This document shows, piece by piece, positions 33,764-43,700 of a stretch of DNA of 64,000 bases. Source of the stretch: Chitinophagaceae bacterium (GTDB taxonomy: Bacteria; Bacteroidota; Bacteroidia; Chitinophagales; UBA10324); contig JADJAG010000008.1 in the NCBI GenBank assembly GCA_016704325.1, positions 248,001 to 312,000 of the forward strand, written 5' to 3'. The notes under the pieces were generated by a model that made no database searches, had not been told where the DNA came from, and saw only the letters and a program-made list of their open reading frames with translations. The first letter of the stretch is position 1. The number at the start of each line of letters is the position of its first letter. The position numbers and the translations under genes are program-made.

Positions 33764-34246
33764 TTAACCCATCAATAATATGTTGCCATAGAACTGAAGA
33801 GCAGGGTAAGATTCAAAATTGCCATCGTTACAGGCAGCGAGAAAAACAAAATTCAGCTCCTTTCTTTTTGCAAACCCGGAAACGTGCATGGCAATCACTG
33901 CGCCCTTTGAAGCGCCTGCAACGGTGATATTGCCGGCCTTTACCCCTTGCTTCAGTAACTCATTGATCTGCTTGGCAACAAGCTGGGCATAGGACTTCAC
34001 ATCAGTATCAGGCTTCCGTACTTCACTTTTTACTGTAAAGCCTTCCTTGCTGAATGCTGCTATAATATCATTGTAGCGATATGCACTAAAGGATGGACTT
34101 ACGGCATCCGCTCCCTGATTTTCCACGATGGCACCGTGGAGGTAGAAAAGGTATGTCTGGGCAAAAGAGTTGTTATTCATAGCCGGCAGGAGTAAAACAG
34201 TGAAAAGAACATTTCTTAATGACCGATATAACTTATTCACAGGCAT
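33764..34246 (-). CDS. Alpha/beta-hydrolase-like protein, C-terminally cut
   Basis: The protein starts at MPVNKLYRSLRNVLFT, has a signal peptide (cleavage near SFA-Q), the strand YLFYLHG and the nucleophile elbow GASKG. The product stops at NILLMG, and the stop sits exactly where the AATTTAAC repeat begins. The catalytic His of the family, which should follow, is missing. The total of 160 residues is short for a hydrolase, so this looks like a truncation by repeat-mediated rearrangement. It may be inactive. Confidence 0.6.
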   Translation of the reverse strand: MPVNKLYRSLRNVLFTVLLLPAMNNNSFAQTYLFYLHGAIVENQGADAVSPSFSAYRYNDIIAAFSKEGFTVKSEVRKPDTDVKSYAQLVAKQINELLKQGVKAGNITVAGASKGAVIAMHVSGFAKRKELNFVFLAACNDGNFESYPALQFYGNILLMG

Positions 34247-34545
34247 TTGATTTACTATAAAGATAAATAACCTGAGTTTAGGGAAGATCATTCATAGCTA
34301 ATGCCTTCATACATTGAATTTATTCCAATAGACACAGTAATGTGTTTTGTATCAATCCAAATCCCTGTGATTACATAGCCCGTTGTGGCTAATGAAATTT
34401 GTTCCTGCAGTTTGCAATTAATGAATCCGGTCTGGTGGATAAACAAAAAATGTGACCATAATCATTATCTATGCTATTCTACATCATATTAACCGCTCCA
34501 ATAAATATATAAACTTTGCATATTGATCGTTCAATAAATATAGCT
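34247..34545. promoter_or_regulatory. Promoter region of the first propeller gene
   Basis: A TAAACTTTG box lies at 34510-34518, 28 bases before the ATG at 34546. The rest of the gap holds no gene. Confidence 0.5.
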
Positions 34546-37500
34546 ATGAAAACTTATACATCAATTATTGCGTCAAAAAATTCGCGGGTAATCAATTCAA
34601 CTATTAGGTTGATAACAGATTTGCTTTTATATATTTTATTATTGGGATTGCTGGCTTCACTTCCAATTTCCGGACTTTTTGCCCAGGATAAGTGGACGAA
34701 AATAACTGATTTTAGTGGTATCATAAGAGTAGATGCCGTCGCATTCACCATAGCCAACAAAGCATATTTAGGTACCGGAAGGCAGTGGACTGGTAATTGG
34801 GAACTTGAAACTAGCAAAGAATTTTGGGAGTACGATCCGGCATCAGACATGTGGTCACAAAAAGCAGATTTCGGCGGTAAGACTTGCTATGCTGCTGCCG
34901 GATTCAGTATTGGCACGAAGGGCTATCTAGGAACCGGCATAGAGAGAGGGTTTCTCGGATCCTTTGGTTCGACACCCCAACTGACAAAAGACTTATGGGA
35001 ATATGATCCGGAAGTAAATAGCTGGATACAGAAGGCTGACTTTGGAGGTACGGCGAGGCTGGGTGCGATAGGATTTTCAATAAAAGACAAAGGATACCTG
35101 GGGACAGGCTTTGATGGGCAGAATCATAATATAGATTTCTGGGAATATGATCCGGGAACTGATACCTGGAAACAAAAAGCTGATTTTCCCGGAGCACCAA
35201 GGCATTCAGCCGTAGGTTTTACAATTGGGAATAAAGGGTATGTTGGAACTGGCATGGAAGGAAATATATTAGGATGTAGTTTTTTCAAAGATTTTTGGGA
35301 GTACGACCCAATAACAGATACCTGGTTGCAAATGGCTGATTTCGGGGGAACCGCACGTGCAGAGGCAGTAGGGTTCTGTATCGGAAACAAAGGATATGTT
35401 GGAACAGGAAGTGATATTCTCACTGAGGAGTTCCTTTTTATACCCACTAATGATATTTGGGAATACAATCCGATTAATAATTCATGGGTACAGAAATCGG
35501 ACTTCACAAGCGATGCCCGATTCCAATCTGTTGGATTTAGCATTGGTGAACAAGGATTTTTGGGCTTAGGAGCTTCTAACATAGATGATCATGGCCTGTA
35601 CAAAGATTTCAGGCAATATTCTCCTGATTGCAGTGAAAGTATTACTGTATATCCTGATGCAGATGGCGATGGGTATGGTGATGCCATTGCCCCACTCTTA
35701 ACAATCGGATGCCTGCCTCCTGCCGGTTATGTTTTCGACAATGACGATTGTAACGATAACAATCCAACCATTCCAAATTCCTGTGATGGTATAAATGGTC
35801 TGGATGACAACTGTGACGGAGTGGTTGACAATGGGGCCGGTAACATTACATACTATGCAGATCTTGATCATGATAGCTATGGCGATCCTGAGAATCAGAT
35901 CAAAGAATGTACAGCCCCGGCAGATTATGTAAGCAACAGCGGTGACTGCAATGATGGCGATGCTGAAATAAATCCTGGAGTTGAAGATGTATTTAACAAC
36001 CTTGATGACAATTGTAATGGAACAATAGATGAAGGATTTTCTGATGATACCTGGGTGCAGAAAAGGAATTTGAGGGGTGCCGCCAGATCAGACGCTGTCG
36101 CCTTTAGTATTGGAAATAAGGGATACCTCGGAACAGGACTAAAAAATTTTGCAAGCAAATTTTGTCAGGATATCTGGGAATACGATCCAATTTATGATAG
36201 TTGGTCGCAGAAAGCTGACTTTGGAGGAGGTGCCCGATCAAAAGCAATCGGCTTTAGTCTTGATGACAAAGGGTACCTCGGAACTGGATATCGGTATGTC
36301 GATGCATTTGAGATTTACAATTATAAAGATTTCTGGGAATTTGATCCTGTTGCAAATACCTGGACACAGAAAGCGGATTTCGCAGGTAATTCGAGATATG
36401 GAGCTGTTGGTTTCAACATTAACAACAAAGGTTACGTCGGAACAGGTTATTCCTATGTGCCTTTTGGTGCCAAGACATACTACCGTGATTTTTGGCAATA
36501 TGAACCTGCTTCAGATTCTTGGATAAAAAAAGTCGATTTTGGGGGTAATGCCAGACTTGGCGCCATTGGTTTTAGTATCGGAGAAAAGGGATACATAGGT
36601 ACAGGCCAATCAATGAGCGACGTCGAATTGAACTATGCGAAAGATTTTTGGGAATACAATCCTATCTCTGATACCTGGACGCAAAAAGCAGATTTTGCCG
36701 GAACGGAAAGAAGTTACGCAATAGGCTTCAGCTTAAGCGGTTATGCTTATGTGGGTACCGGTATAAATGATGATTATTTCAAAGACATGTGGCAATACAA
36801 TCCTGCAGTTAACGAGTGGACACAACAGGCTGATTTTTCAGGAACAGCTAGGAAAGGAGCTTCGGTTTTTACCATTGGTGAAAAAGGATATCTCGGAATG
36901 GGTGTAAACTATGACACCTATTATTCTGAGTATATATACTTAAGGGACTTTTGGCAATATACGCCCGCTTCAATAACAGCATGTGCAATTCCTGGTGATG
37001 ATACAATTTTAAACATTTCTACTGCATCCGTATTAATAACCTGGACTCCTATTATTGGAGTTTCTTCATACAAAGTGCGCTACAAAATAAGCGCAAGTGG
37101 AACCTGGTCAAAAATATCCACCTCAAATACTACAGTTTTAATTGATGGCCTTTCTCCCAATACAAAATATGTATGGCAGCTCAAGACCATTTGCAATAAG
37201 GAGGCCGGGATCGAATCTGATTGGTCAGATAAGCAATTCTTTACCACTGCCTTGCAAAAATGCAATAATGTACAAACAACAGTCGTGCAACTCTATCCGA
37301 ATCCTGTTTCCGAAAGTTTCACATTGCATCTGCAACGCTCCAAAGGAGTTATTACAGATTATTCAACCACGGATCAATCAGCTGCAATCTACTTGCTTAA
37401 TACACTTGGCCAGGTTATTTACTCTTGCAATGAAATTACAGGCAATGGCGAACTGACGAAAGTGATTACCATGCCAGCTACAGCAGCTTCCGGTTGGTAT

Positions 37501-37560
37501 GTGGTGAGGGTGGTGATGAGTGATCAGGTGATGGAAAGAAAATTATTATATGAAAAATAG
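34546..37560 (+). CDS. T9SS propeller protein with two six-bladed Kelch-like domains
   Basis: The 1,004-residue secreted protein has a long-leader signal peptide ending near LFA-Q. Propeller 1 (about 48-360) has six DFWEYDP/W blade ends. Two MopE-like Asp-rich metal-binding motifs follow (about 364-500: DADGDGYGD, DCNDNNP, DDNCDGVVDNG, then DLDHDSYGD and DDNCNGTIDEG). Propeller 2 (500-810) again has six. An fn3 domain (about 812-905) and the T9SS sorting domain (912-1004: LYPNPVSESFT, NTLGQVIYS, GWYVVRVVMSDQV) complete it. The start at 34546 is chosen because its promoter box overlaps the longer frame. It is exported to the surface or medium. The binding target is unknown. Confidence 0.85.
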   Translation: MKTYTSIIASKNSRVINSTIRLITDLLLYILLLGLLASLPISGLFAQDKWTKITDFSGIIRVDAVAFTIANKAYLGTGRQWTGNWELETSKEFWEYDPASDMWSQKADFGGKTCYAAAGFSIGTKGYLGTGIERGFLGSFGSTPQLTKDLWEYDPEVNSWIQKADFGGTARLGAIGFSIKDKGYLGTGFDGQNHNIDFWEYDPGTDTWKQKADFPGAPRHSAVGFTIGNKGYVGTGMEGNILGCSFFKDFWEYDPITDTWLQMADFGGTARAEAVGFCIGNKGYVGTGSDILTEEFLFIPTNDIWEYNPINNSWVQKSDFTSDARFQSVGFSIGEQGFLGLGASNIDDHGLYKDFRQYSPDCSESITVYPDADGDGYGDAIAPLLTIGCLPPAGYVFDNDDCNDNNPTIPNSCDGINGLDDNCDGVVDNGAGNITYYADLDHDSYGDPENQIKECTAPADYVSNSGDCNDGDAEINPGVEDVFNNLDDNCNGTIDEGFSDDTWVQKRNLRGAARSDAVAFSIGNKGYLGTGLKNFASKFCQDIWEYDPIYDSWSQKADFGGGARSKAIGFSLDDKGYLGTGYRYVDAFEIYNYKDFWEFDPVANTWTQKADFAGNSRYGAVGFNINNKGYVGTGYSYVPFGAKTYYRDFWQYEPASDSWIKKVDFGGNARLGAIGFSIGEKGYIGTGQSMSDVELNYAKDFWEYNPISDTWTQKADFAGTERSYAIGFSLSGYAYVGTGINDDYFKDMWQYNPAVNEWTQQADFSGTARKGASVFTIGEKGYLGMGVNYDTYYSEYIYLRDFWQYTPASITACAIPGDDTILNISTASVLITWTPIIGVSSYKVRYKISASGTWSKISTSNTTVLIDGLSPNTKYVWQLKTICNKEAGIESDWSDKQFFTTALQKCNNVQTTVVQLYPNPVSESFTLHLQRSKGVITDYSTTDQSAAIYLLNTLGQVIYSCNEITGNGELTKVITMPATAASGWYVVRVVMSDQVMERKLLYEK

Positions 37561-37580
37561 TATGGCTATCAATCTGATTC

Positions 37581-37619
37581 AAACACAAAGCCTGCTGTAT
37601 TAATAGCGGGCTTTGTGTT
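37581..37619 (+). terminator. Intrinsic terminator after the first propeller gene
   Basis: AACACAAAGCC...GGGCTTTGTGTT, arms of about 14 bp with one mismatch. Confidence 0.85.
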
Positions 37620-37733
37620 CATCTCTTCGATGAGGTTTTTGCTCAGGGGAATTCAGTTCTAATAAATGAGAAAACTAATCCAAATCATTACGCTACTTAA
37701 CACCCGTCATAAAAAAACGGCATCAATTGATGT

Positions 37734-37741
37734 CATCTTTG
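37734..37741 (+). promoter_or_regulatory. -7-like box CATCTTTG of the second propeller gene
   Basis: CATCTTTG lies 32 bases before the ATG. The 40 bases around it, from CACCCGTCAT to the start codon, match the region upstream of the 54968 gene in order and spacing. Confidence 0.55.
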
Positions 37742-37772
37742 CTTATTCATTTTATAACCAAAATATATCGTT

Positions 37773-40358
37773 ATGAAAGCCATCAGATTAATACTCGCAG
37801 TTTTACTAGCAGCCTGCTTAACCAGTAGCAGGGCACAGGATACCTGGACACAGAAAGCTGCCTTTGGAGGAGCAGCAAGAAATGGCGCCGTTGGCTTTTC
37901 TATTGGTGACAAGGGCTATATGGGCACTGGCCGGGATTTGAATAATAGCTATAAAACTGATTTTTGGGAATACGATCCGGTAACAGATGTATGGTCACAA
38001 AAGGCGAATTACGGAGGAGTGGCTGTAGGATATGGAGAAGGGTTCTCCATAGGAAACAAAGGGTACGTTGGTGTTGGGTTGGGTGATAATGGCAATAGGA
38101 AAGATTTTTGGGAATTTGATCCTTTAGCTAACACGTGGATTCAAAAAGCTGATTTCGGTGGCACTGCACGATATGTTGCAGCATCATTTGCAATTGGAAA
38201 CAAAGGATACATTGGTACCGGTTGGGATGGCGCTTCTTACAAAAAAGATTTCTGGGAATATGATCCTTCAAATGATACCTGGACACAAATAGCTGATTTC
38301 GGAGGAGTAAGCAGGGAATATGCAACAGGCTTTACTATTGGAAGTAAAGCATACATCGGTACGGGTTTAACTAATTCAGGCTACAAAAATGATTTCTGGG
38401 AATATGATCCATCCAATGATATGTGGACAGCTCGGGCAAATTATCCAGGCGGAGGATTAAGCGAGGCAAGTAGCTTTGCTATCGGCAATAAAGGCTATAT
38501 AGGTCTTGGATACACCTCTGGTAATAATAAGGATTTTTGGGAATATGATCCATCCACTGATGCCTGGACAAAGAGAGCTGATTTTGGAGGGAACGCGATG
38601 CATTGGGCTGCATCATTCTCTGTTGGTGGCAAAGGTTACATTGGAACAGGGTTTACAGGTGGCACTTTCTTCAACTATTTCTGGGAGTATACTCCGGAAG
38701 GATGTAGTGGCCAAATGGTTTTTGCAGATGCTGATAATGATAGTTATGGTGATGCAACGAGCAGTTTATTTGTAGCTGACTGCATTGTGCCTGATGGATA
38801 TGTATTGAATAGTACTGATTGCAATGATGCCAATGCTGCGATTCATCCCGGAGCTTGTGATGCCTCAAATGGCAATGGCATAGATGAAAACTGCGATGGA
38901 ATTATTGACAACGGTTTCGGTGCCACTACTTATTATACAGATGCGGATGGTGATGGCTACGGTGCAGGAACAGGAACTTCTCAATGCAGTAATCCCGGCA
39001 CAGGTTATTCAACTTACAACACCGATTGCAATGACAACAATGCAGCCATCAATCCCGGCGCTTATGAAATTATAGGCGATGGTATTGACAATAACTGCAA
39101 CGGAATAATTGATGAAACAAAACTATTAATTGCCTCTTACCCTTTTAATGGGAATGCCAATGATGAAACTGGAAATGGCTATAATGGAATGGTTGATGGT
39201 GCAACTTTGTGTGATGATCGGTTTGGTAATGCCATCAGTGCTTATAACTTCGATGGCAGCAACGATCAGATTGTGATCGGACAAGAACCGAATTTCCCGG
39301 CGTGGGATACTTATTCGGTAAGTTTGTGGTTTCTGAATGATGGGGGTGGAACCTTTGGATATTATGGCCAAAAGATCCTGAGCAAAGCTCAATTCTATAC
39401 TGATTGGCATCTCGAAGTAGGTTGGCCCAGTGATAGCGGAATAGGTGGCAATCTTTCATGGTGGGCATCTCAGGGTGGTTTTGATCATGTATCGGACCCT
39501 AATTATGATTACAGGGATAACAAATGGCATCACGTTGTGCTGAATAAAAAATCTCCTACTGAGGGGGATATGTGGGTCGATGGAGTATTACTGGCCAGTT
39601 CCAATACGCTACTTGCAACAATTAATGATGAGGCTTTGGTGATTGGATTTACGACACATGGTGATGGTTTCCAAAGAAGTTATTGGAGTGGAAAAATCGA
39701 CGATATTCAAATTTTCAACAATATACTATCGCCAGCTGAAATAATGGATCTTTTTGGAGATTTTAAAAACGATGTCTGCGAATATCCTACAAACTTATCA
39801 GAAGCCGAGATCACAAGCACCTCAGTCAAATTAAAATGGGATGATAATCCCGAAGCATTAGGTTACGTGATTAAATACAATACTGATGATGGAGGAGATA
39901 ATGCAAAAGTTACCTACTCCAAATCCAACGCTAAAACCATTTACGGATTATTACCTGGCACTACTTATTTCTGGCGGGTTAAAAGCGTTTGCTCTGATGA
40001 CCCGAAGGTGGTTTCTGACTGGTCAGAGAAAAACTATTTCACCACTACCCCACTGCGATTGGGTGATCAACAGCTAACTGCCATGGAGATTTATCCTAAT
40101 CCTGTTTCTGAAAAATTCATGCTCGATCTCAGGTTTTATTCTACTACCAATCAACCGGCAAGTATTTATATCATGAATACACTTGGCCAGGTTGTTTACT
40201 CTTCCGTAGAAACGGTCGGTAATGGTGAATTGTCCGAAGGACTCCTTACGGAGAAAAAGGTGATCACCATGCCTTCCACAGTTTCATCAGGGTGGTATGT
40301 GGTGAGGGTGGTGATGAGTGATCAGGTGATGGAAAAGAAGTTGTTGTATCAGAAATAG
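37773..40358 (+). CDS. T9SS propeller protein with LamG domain
   Basis: This 861-residue protein has a signal peptide (MKAIRLILAVLLAACLTSSRA, cut at A-Q). One six-bladed Kelch-like propeller (about 23-308) follows. Two MopE-type metal-binding motifs come next (about 310-450: DNDSYGD, DCNDANA, then DGDGYGAG and DNNCNGIIDE). A LamG/concanavalin-like domain (450-665: SYPFNGNANDETGNGYNG, YNFDGSNDQI, GTFGYYGQ), an fn3 domain (670-760) and a T9SS domain (770-861) complete it. LamG domains often bind sugars. The sorting domain shows KVITMPSTVSSGWYVVRVVM. The promoter region closely matches that of the 54968 gene. Confidence 0.85.
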   Translation: MKAIRLILAVLLAACLTSSRAQDTWTQKAAFGGAARNGAVGFSIGDKGYMGTGRDLNNSYKTDFWEYDPVTDVWSQKANYGGVAVGYGEGFSIGNKGYVGVGLGDNGNRKDFWEFDPLANTWIQKADFGGTARYVAASFAIGNKGYIGTGWDGASYKKDFWEYDPSNDTWTQIADFGGVSREYATGFTIGSKAYIGTGLTNSGYKNDFWEYDPSNDMWTARANYPGGGLSEASSFAIGNKGYIGLGYTSGNNKDFWEYDPSTDAWTKRADFGGNAMHWAASFSVGGKGYIGTGFTGGTFFNYFWEYTPEGCSGQMVFADADNDSYGDATSSLFVADCIVPDGYVLNSTDCNDANAAIHPGACDASNGNGIDENCDGIIDNGFGATTYYTDADGDGYGAGTGTSQCSNPGTGYSTYNTDCNDNNAAINPGAYEIIGDGIDNNCNGIIDETKLLIASYPFNGNANDETGNGYNGMVDGATLCDDRFGNAISAYNFDGSNDQIVIGQEPNFPAWDTYSVSLWFLNDGGGTFGYYGQKILSKAQFYTDWHLEVGWPSDSGIGGNLSWWASQGGFDHVSDPNYDYRDNKWHHVVLNKKSPTEGDMWVDGVLLASSNTLLATINDEALVIGFTTHGDGFQRSYWSGKIDDIQIFNNILSPAEIMDLFGDFKNDVCEYPTNLSEAEITSTSVKLKWDDNPEALGYVIKYNTDDGGDNAKVTYSKSNAKTIYGLLPGTTYFWRVKSVCSDDPKVVSDWSEKNYFTTTPLRLGDQQLTAMEIYPNPVSEKFMLDLRFYSTTNQPASIYIMNTLGQVVYSSVETVGNGELSEGLLTEKKVITMPSTVSSGWYVVRVVMSDQVMEKKLLYQK

Positions 40359-40371
40359 AAATCAAATCAGC

Positions 40372-40417
40372 ATAAAACAACAATGCCCCGACATACAACG
40401 GGGCATTGTTGTTTTAT
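40372..40417 (+). terminator. Strong terminator after the second propeller gene
   Basis: ATAAAACAACAATGCCCC...GGGGCATTGTTGTTTTAT, 18-bp arms, followed by AAGG. The gap that follows (40418-40723) holds nothing coding. The best promoter-like word for the next gene is TATTATTTG at 40696-40704. Confidence 0.85.
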
Positions 40418-40723
40418 AAGGCGTAGAGATGGCAACTTGACATTGATTAATTTAATATTTAGATATTATGAAGGCTATTGTTTGTGATAATAACAAGTGA
40501 GAAATTCCTCATTCATGCTCGTGACTGATGCATATCATTCAATTATCTTCTAAGTGCTGTAATTCTTTTACATGACGGTAAAAAACAGTTCATAATCTGT
40601 CTTTTTATAATATATGATATGTTAATACTGATATAAATCACAGGTTGGCAAAAGCAGGATCATTGTTTCGATCTACCTAACTGCCGAAATTTGGATATTA
40701 TTTGAATGTATAATTCTTAAGCT

Positions 40724-43700
40724 ATGAAAACTATTACTATTATTCTCGCGATAATTCTCTTCAATATTCATGTAAAAGTAAATGCACAATTAACCGCTCC
40801 GTCTAAAGTGTGGGATCTCCGGTTCGGGGGCAGTAGTGATGATTATTTGGGATCTCTTCAGCAAACAATCGATGGAGGCTACATTTTAGGAGGATTTTCT
40901 GAATCAGGAGTCAGTGGTGACAAGACTGAAGAAAATCTTGGAATTGAGGATATTTGGATTGTAAAGATTGATTCCAATGGAATAATACAATGGGACAAAA
41001 GATATGGTGGAGACAGTTACGAAGAATTGTTTTCGATGCAACTAACCAATGATGGGGGATACATACTCGGAGGGTGGTCAACTTCAGGCATAAGCGGTGA
41101 TAAAACTCAACCTTCGCAGGGTTCCGGTGACTATTGGATTGTAAAAACTGATGCGAATGGAGAAATAATATGGGATAAGCGATTTGGCGGCACAGAAGAT
41201 GATGAACTTATTGAAATTCATCAAACTAATGATGAAGGATACATTTTAGGAGGTTGGTCGTATTCAGGACTTGGCGGAGATAAGACTCAAGCAAGCCAGG
41301 GAGGCATAGATTATTGGATTGTGAAGATCGATGCAAATGGCATAAAACAATGGGATGCGCGATTTGGAGGCAACAGCGTTGACATCCTTTGCTCTCTGCA
41401 ACAAACTTCAGATGGAGGATATATACTGGGAGGATATTCTGATTCAGGAAACAACGGTGATAAATCACAGGCAAGTCAGGGTGGAAGAGATTACTGGATA
41501 GTAAAGACGGATGCTAATGGAATAAAACAATGGGATGCACGATTTGGGGGTCTCGCCTACGATTGGTTAAGTGATATTATACAAACATATGATCAAGGAT
41601 ATATCCTTGGTGGATGGTCTTCTTCCGGTATCAGTGGCGATAAGACGCAGGCAAGTCAGGGTAGTGATGATTATTGGATTGTAAAGACCGATGAAAATGG
41701 AATAAAACAATGGGATGCACGATTTGGTGGCAGCACTCATGAAAATCTTAATTCTCTGCTGCAAACTGATGATGGTGGATACCTTCTCGGAGGATTTTCT
41801 GATTCCGGCATTGGTGGCGACAAAACGCAATCATGTCAGGGCAATCAAGATTTCTGGATCATAAAGACAAATGCAACAGGAACAAAACAATGGGATGCAC
41901 GATTTGGAGGTAATGAATCTGATTGGATTACTTCATTTCAGCAAATTAATGACGGAGGCTACATGCTGGGTGGTGTTTCTCTTTCAGATATAAGCGGCGA
42001 TAAAACACAACCGAGTCAAGGCAGTTACGACTATTGGATTATCAAAATAGCTCCTGATTGCTTTGGTCTGACTGCTTTTAGTGATTCCGACAGTGATGGT
42101 TTTGGTTATGCAGGAAACAGCCTTTTTGTCACAAATTGTGCTGTGCCGGCAGGTTATGTAATGGACAGTACCGATTGTGATGACGGCAATTCATTGATAT
42201 TTCCAAATGCAACTGAGGTTGAAAATGGCCTCGATGATAATTGTAATGGGAACATTGATGAAGGCTTTGGCTTGGATGAGTGGCTGCAGAAAACCGACTT
42301 CCGGAGTTTTGCAAGAGACTATGCCGTTGCATTCGCTATTGGCGACAAGGGTTATGTCGGTACAGGAACCGTAGATTTAGGCAGTAAAATCTATAAAGAT
42401 TTCTGGGAATACAATCCCGCTACAGATGCATGGTCACAGAAAGCCGAATTCGGCGGTACTGCCAGGTATTCCGCTGTTGGTTTCAGCATCGGCGATAAAG
42501 GCTATATTGGAACAGGCGTTTCTCGCGGATGGGGTTCGTATTATCCATATCAGGTAGAAAAAGATTTCTGGCAATATGATCCTGTCCTAAATATCTGGAC
42601 ACAGAAAGCTGATTTTGGCGGTACGGCAAGATGCGGTGCAGTCGCTTTCGTCATCAAAAACAGAGGGTATGTCGGAACCGGAGAATGGAAAGAAAATGAT
42701 TTTTGGGAATATAATCCTTCAAACGATTCCTGGACAAGAAAAGCTGACTTTAGCGGAGAAGAAAGAACGGAAGCCGTCGCTTTCAGTATTGGAAACAAAG
42801 GTTACATCAGCACTGGAAGAGATGGCATCATGTCCGATATTGCATATAAAGATTTATGGGAATACAGCCCGTTGACAGACACGTGGGCAAAAAAAGCTGA
42901 CTTCGGCGGGGGAGGAAGATGCGGTGCATTCGCTTTCTCAATCGGGAACAAAGGATACTTAGGAGCCGGTAATGACTTTAAGGATGCCTTGCCATTTAAT
43001 CCGCTTCAAGACTTTTGGGAATATAATTCTGAAGATGACACCTGGTTAAAGAAAGAAGATTTTGGTGGCGGACTTCGGGGTAACGCTGTTGCCTTCAGTA
43101 TCACCGGTAAAGGTTATGCGGGTATAGGAAGTACACACCTTGATAATATTTCAAGTTACTACAATGATTTCTGGGAATATCTACCTGCATGCACTGACGG
43201 CTATACGGTTTACCTTGATTCAGATAACGATGCCTATGGAGATGCCTCACATCCTTATATCACCACCGGTTGTTTACCTCCTGATGGCTATGTAATTGAC
43301 CAATCAGATTGTAATGATCTGGATGCATATATTCCCAGTAACTGTGATGGAACAAATGGCATCGACGACAATTGTGATGGGGTAATAGATGATGGATTTG
43401 GGACTTCCCTTTACTATGCAGACAGTGATGGAGATGGCTATGGTGATTCAACTATTCATGTTAACGGGTGCACGGCCCCAGAAGAGTATGTGATTAACGG
43501 CGATGACTGCAATGATAGTAACCTTACTATTAATCCACTTGCCAAAGAAATACAAAACGGCATTGATGATAATTGCAACGGCACTATTGATGAAGGATTT
43601 GCACCGGATACCTGGTCACAAAAAAGTAACATGAACGGTATTGCACGCCATCATGCCGTTGCTTTCAGTATTGATGGTAAAGGATACATGGGAACAGGAT

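Noticed and set aside
34516..34546. Upstream TTG start for the first propeller gene
   Set aside because: A TAAACTTTG promoter box overlaps this codon. The ATG at 34546 starts a proper signal peptide.
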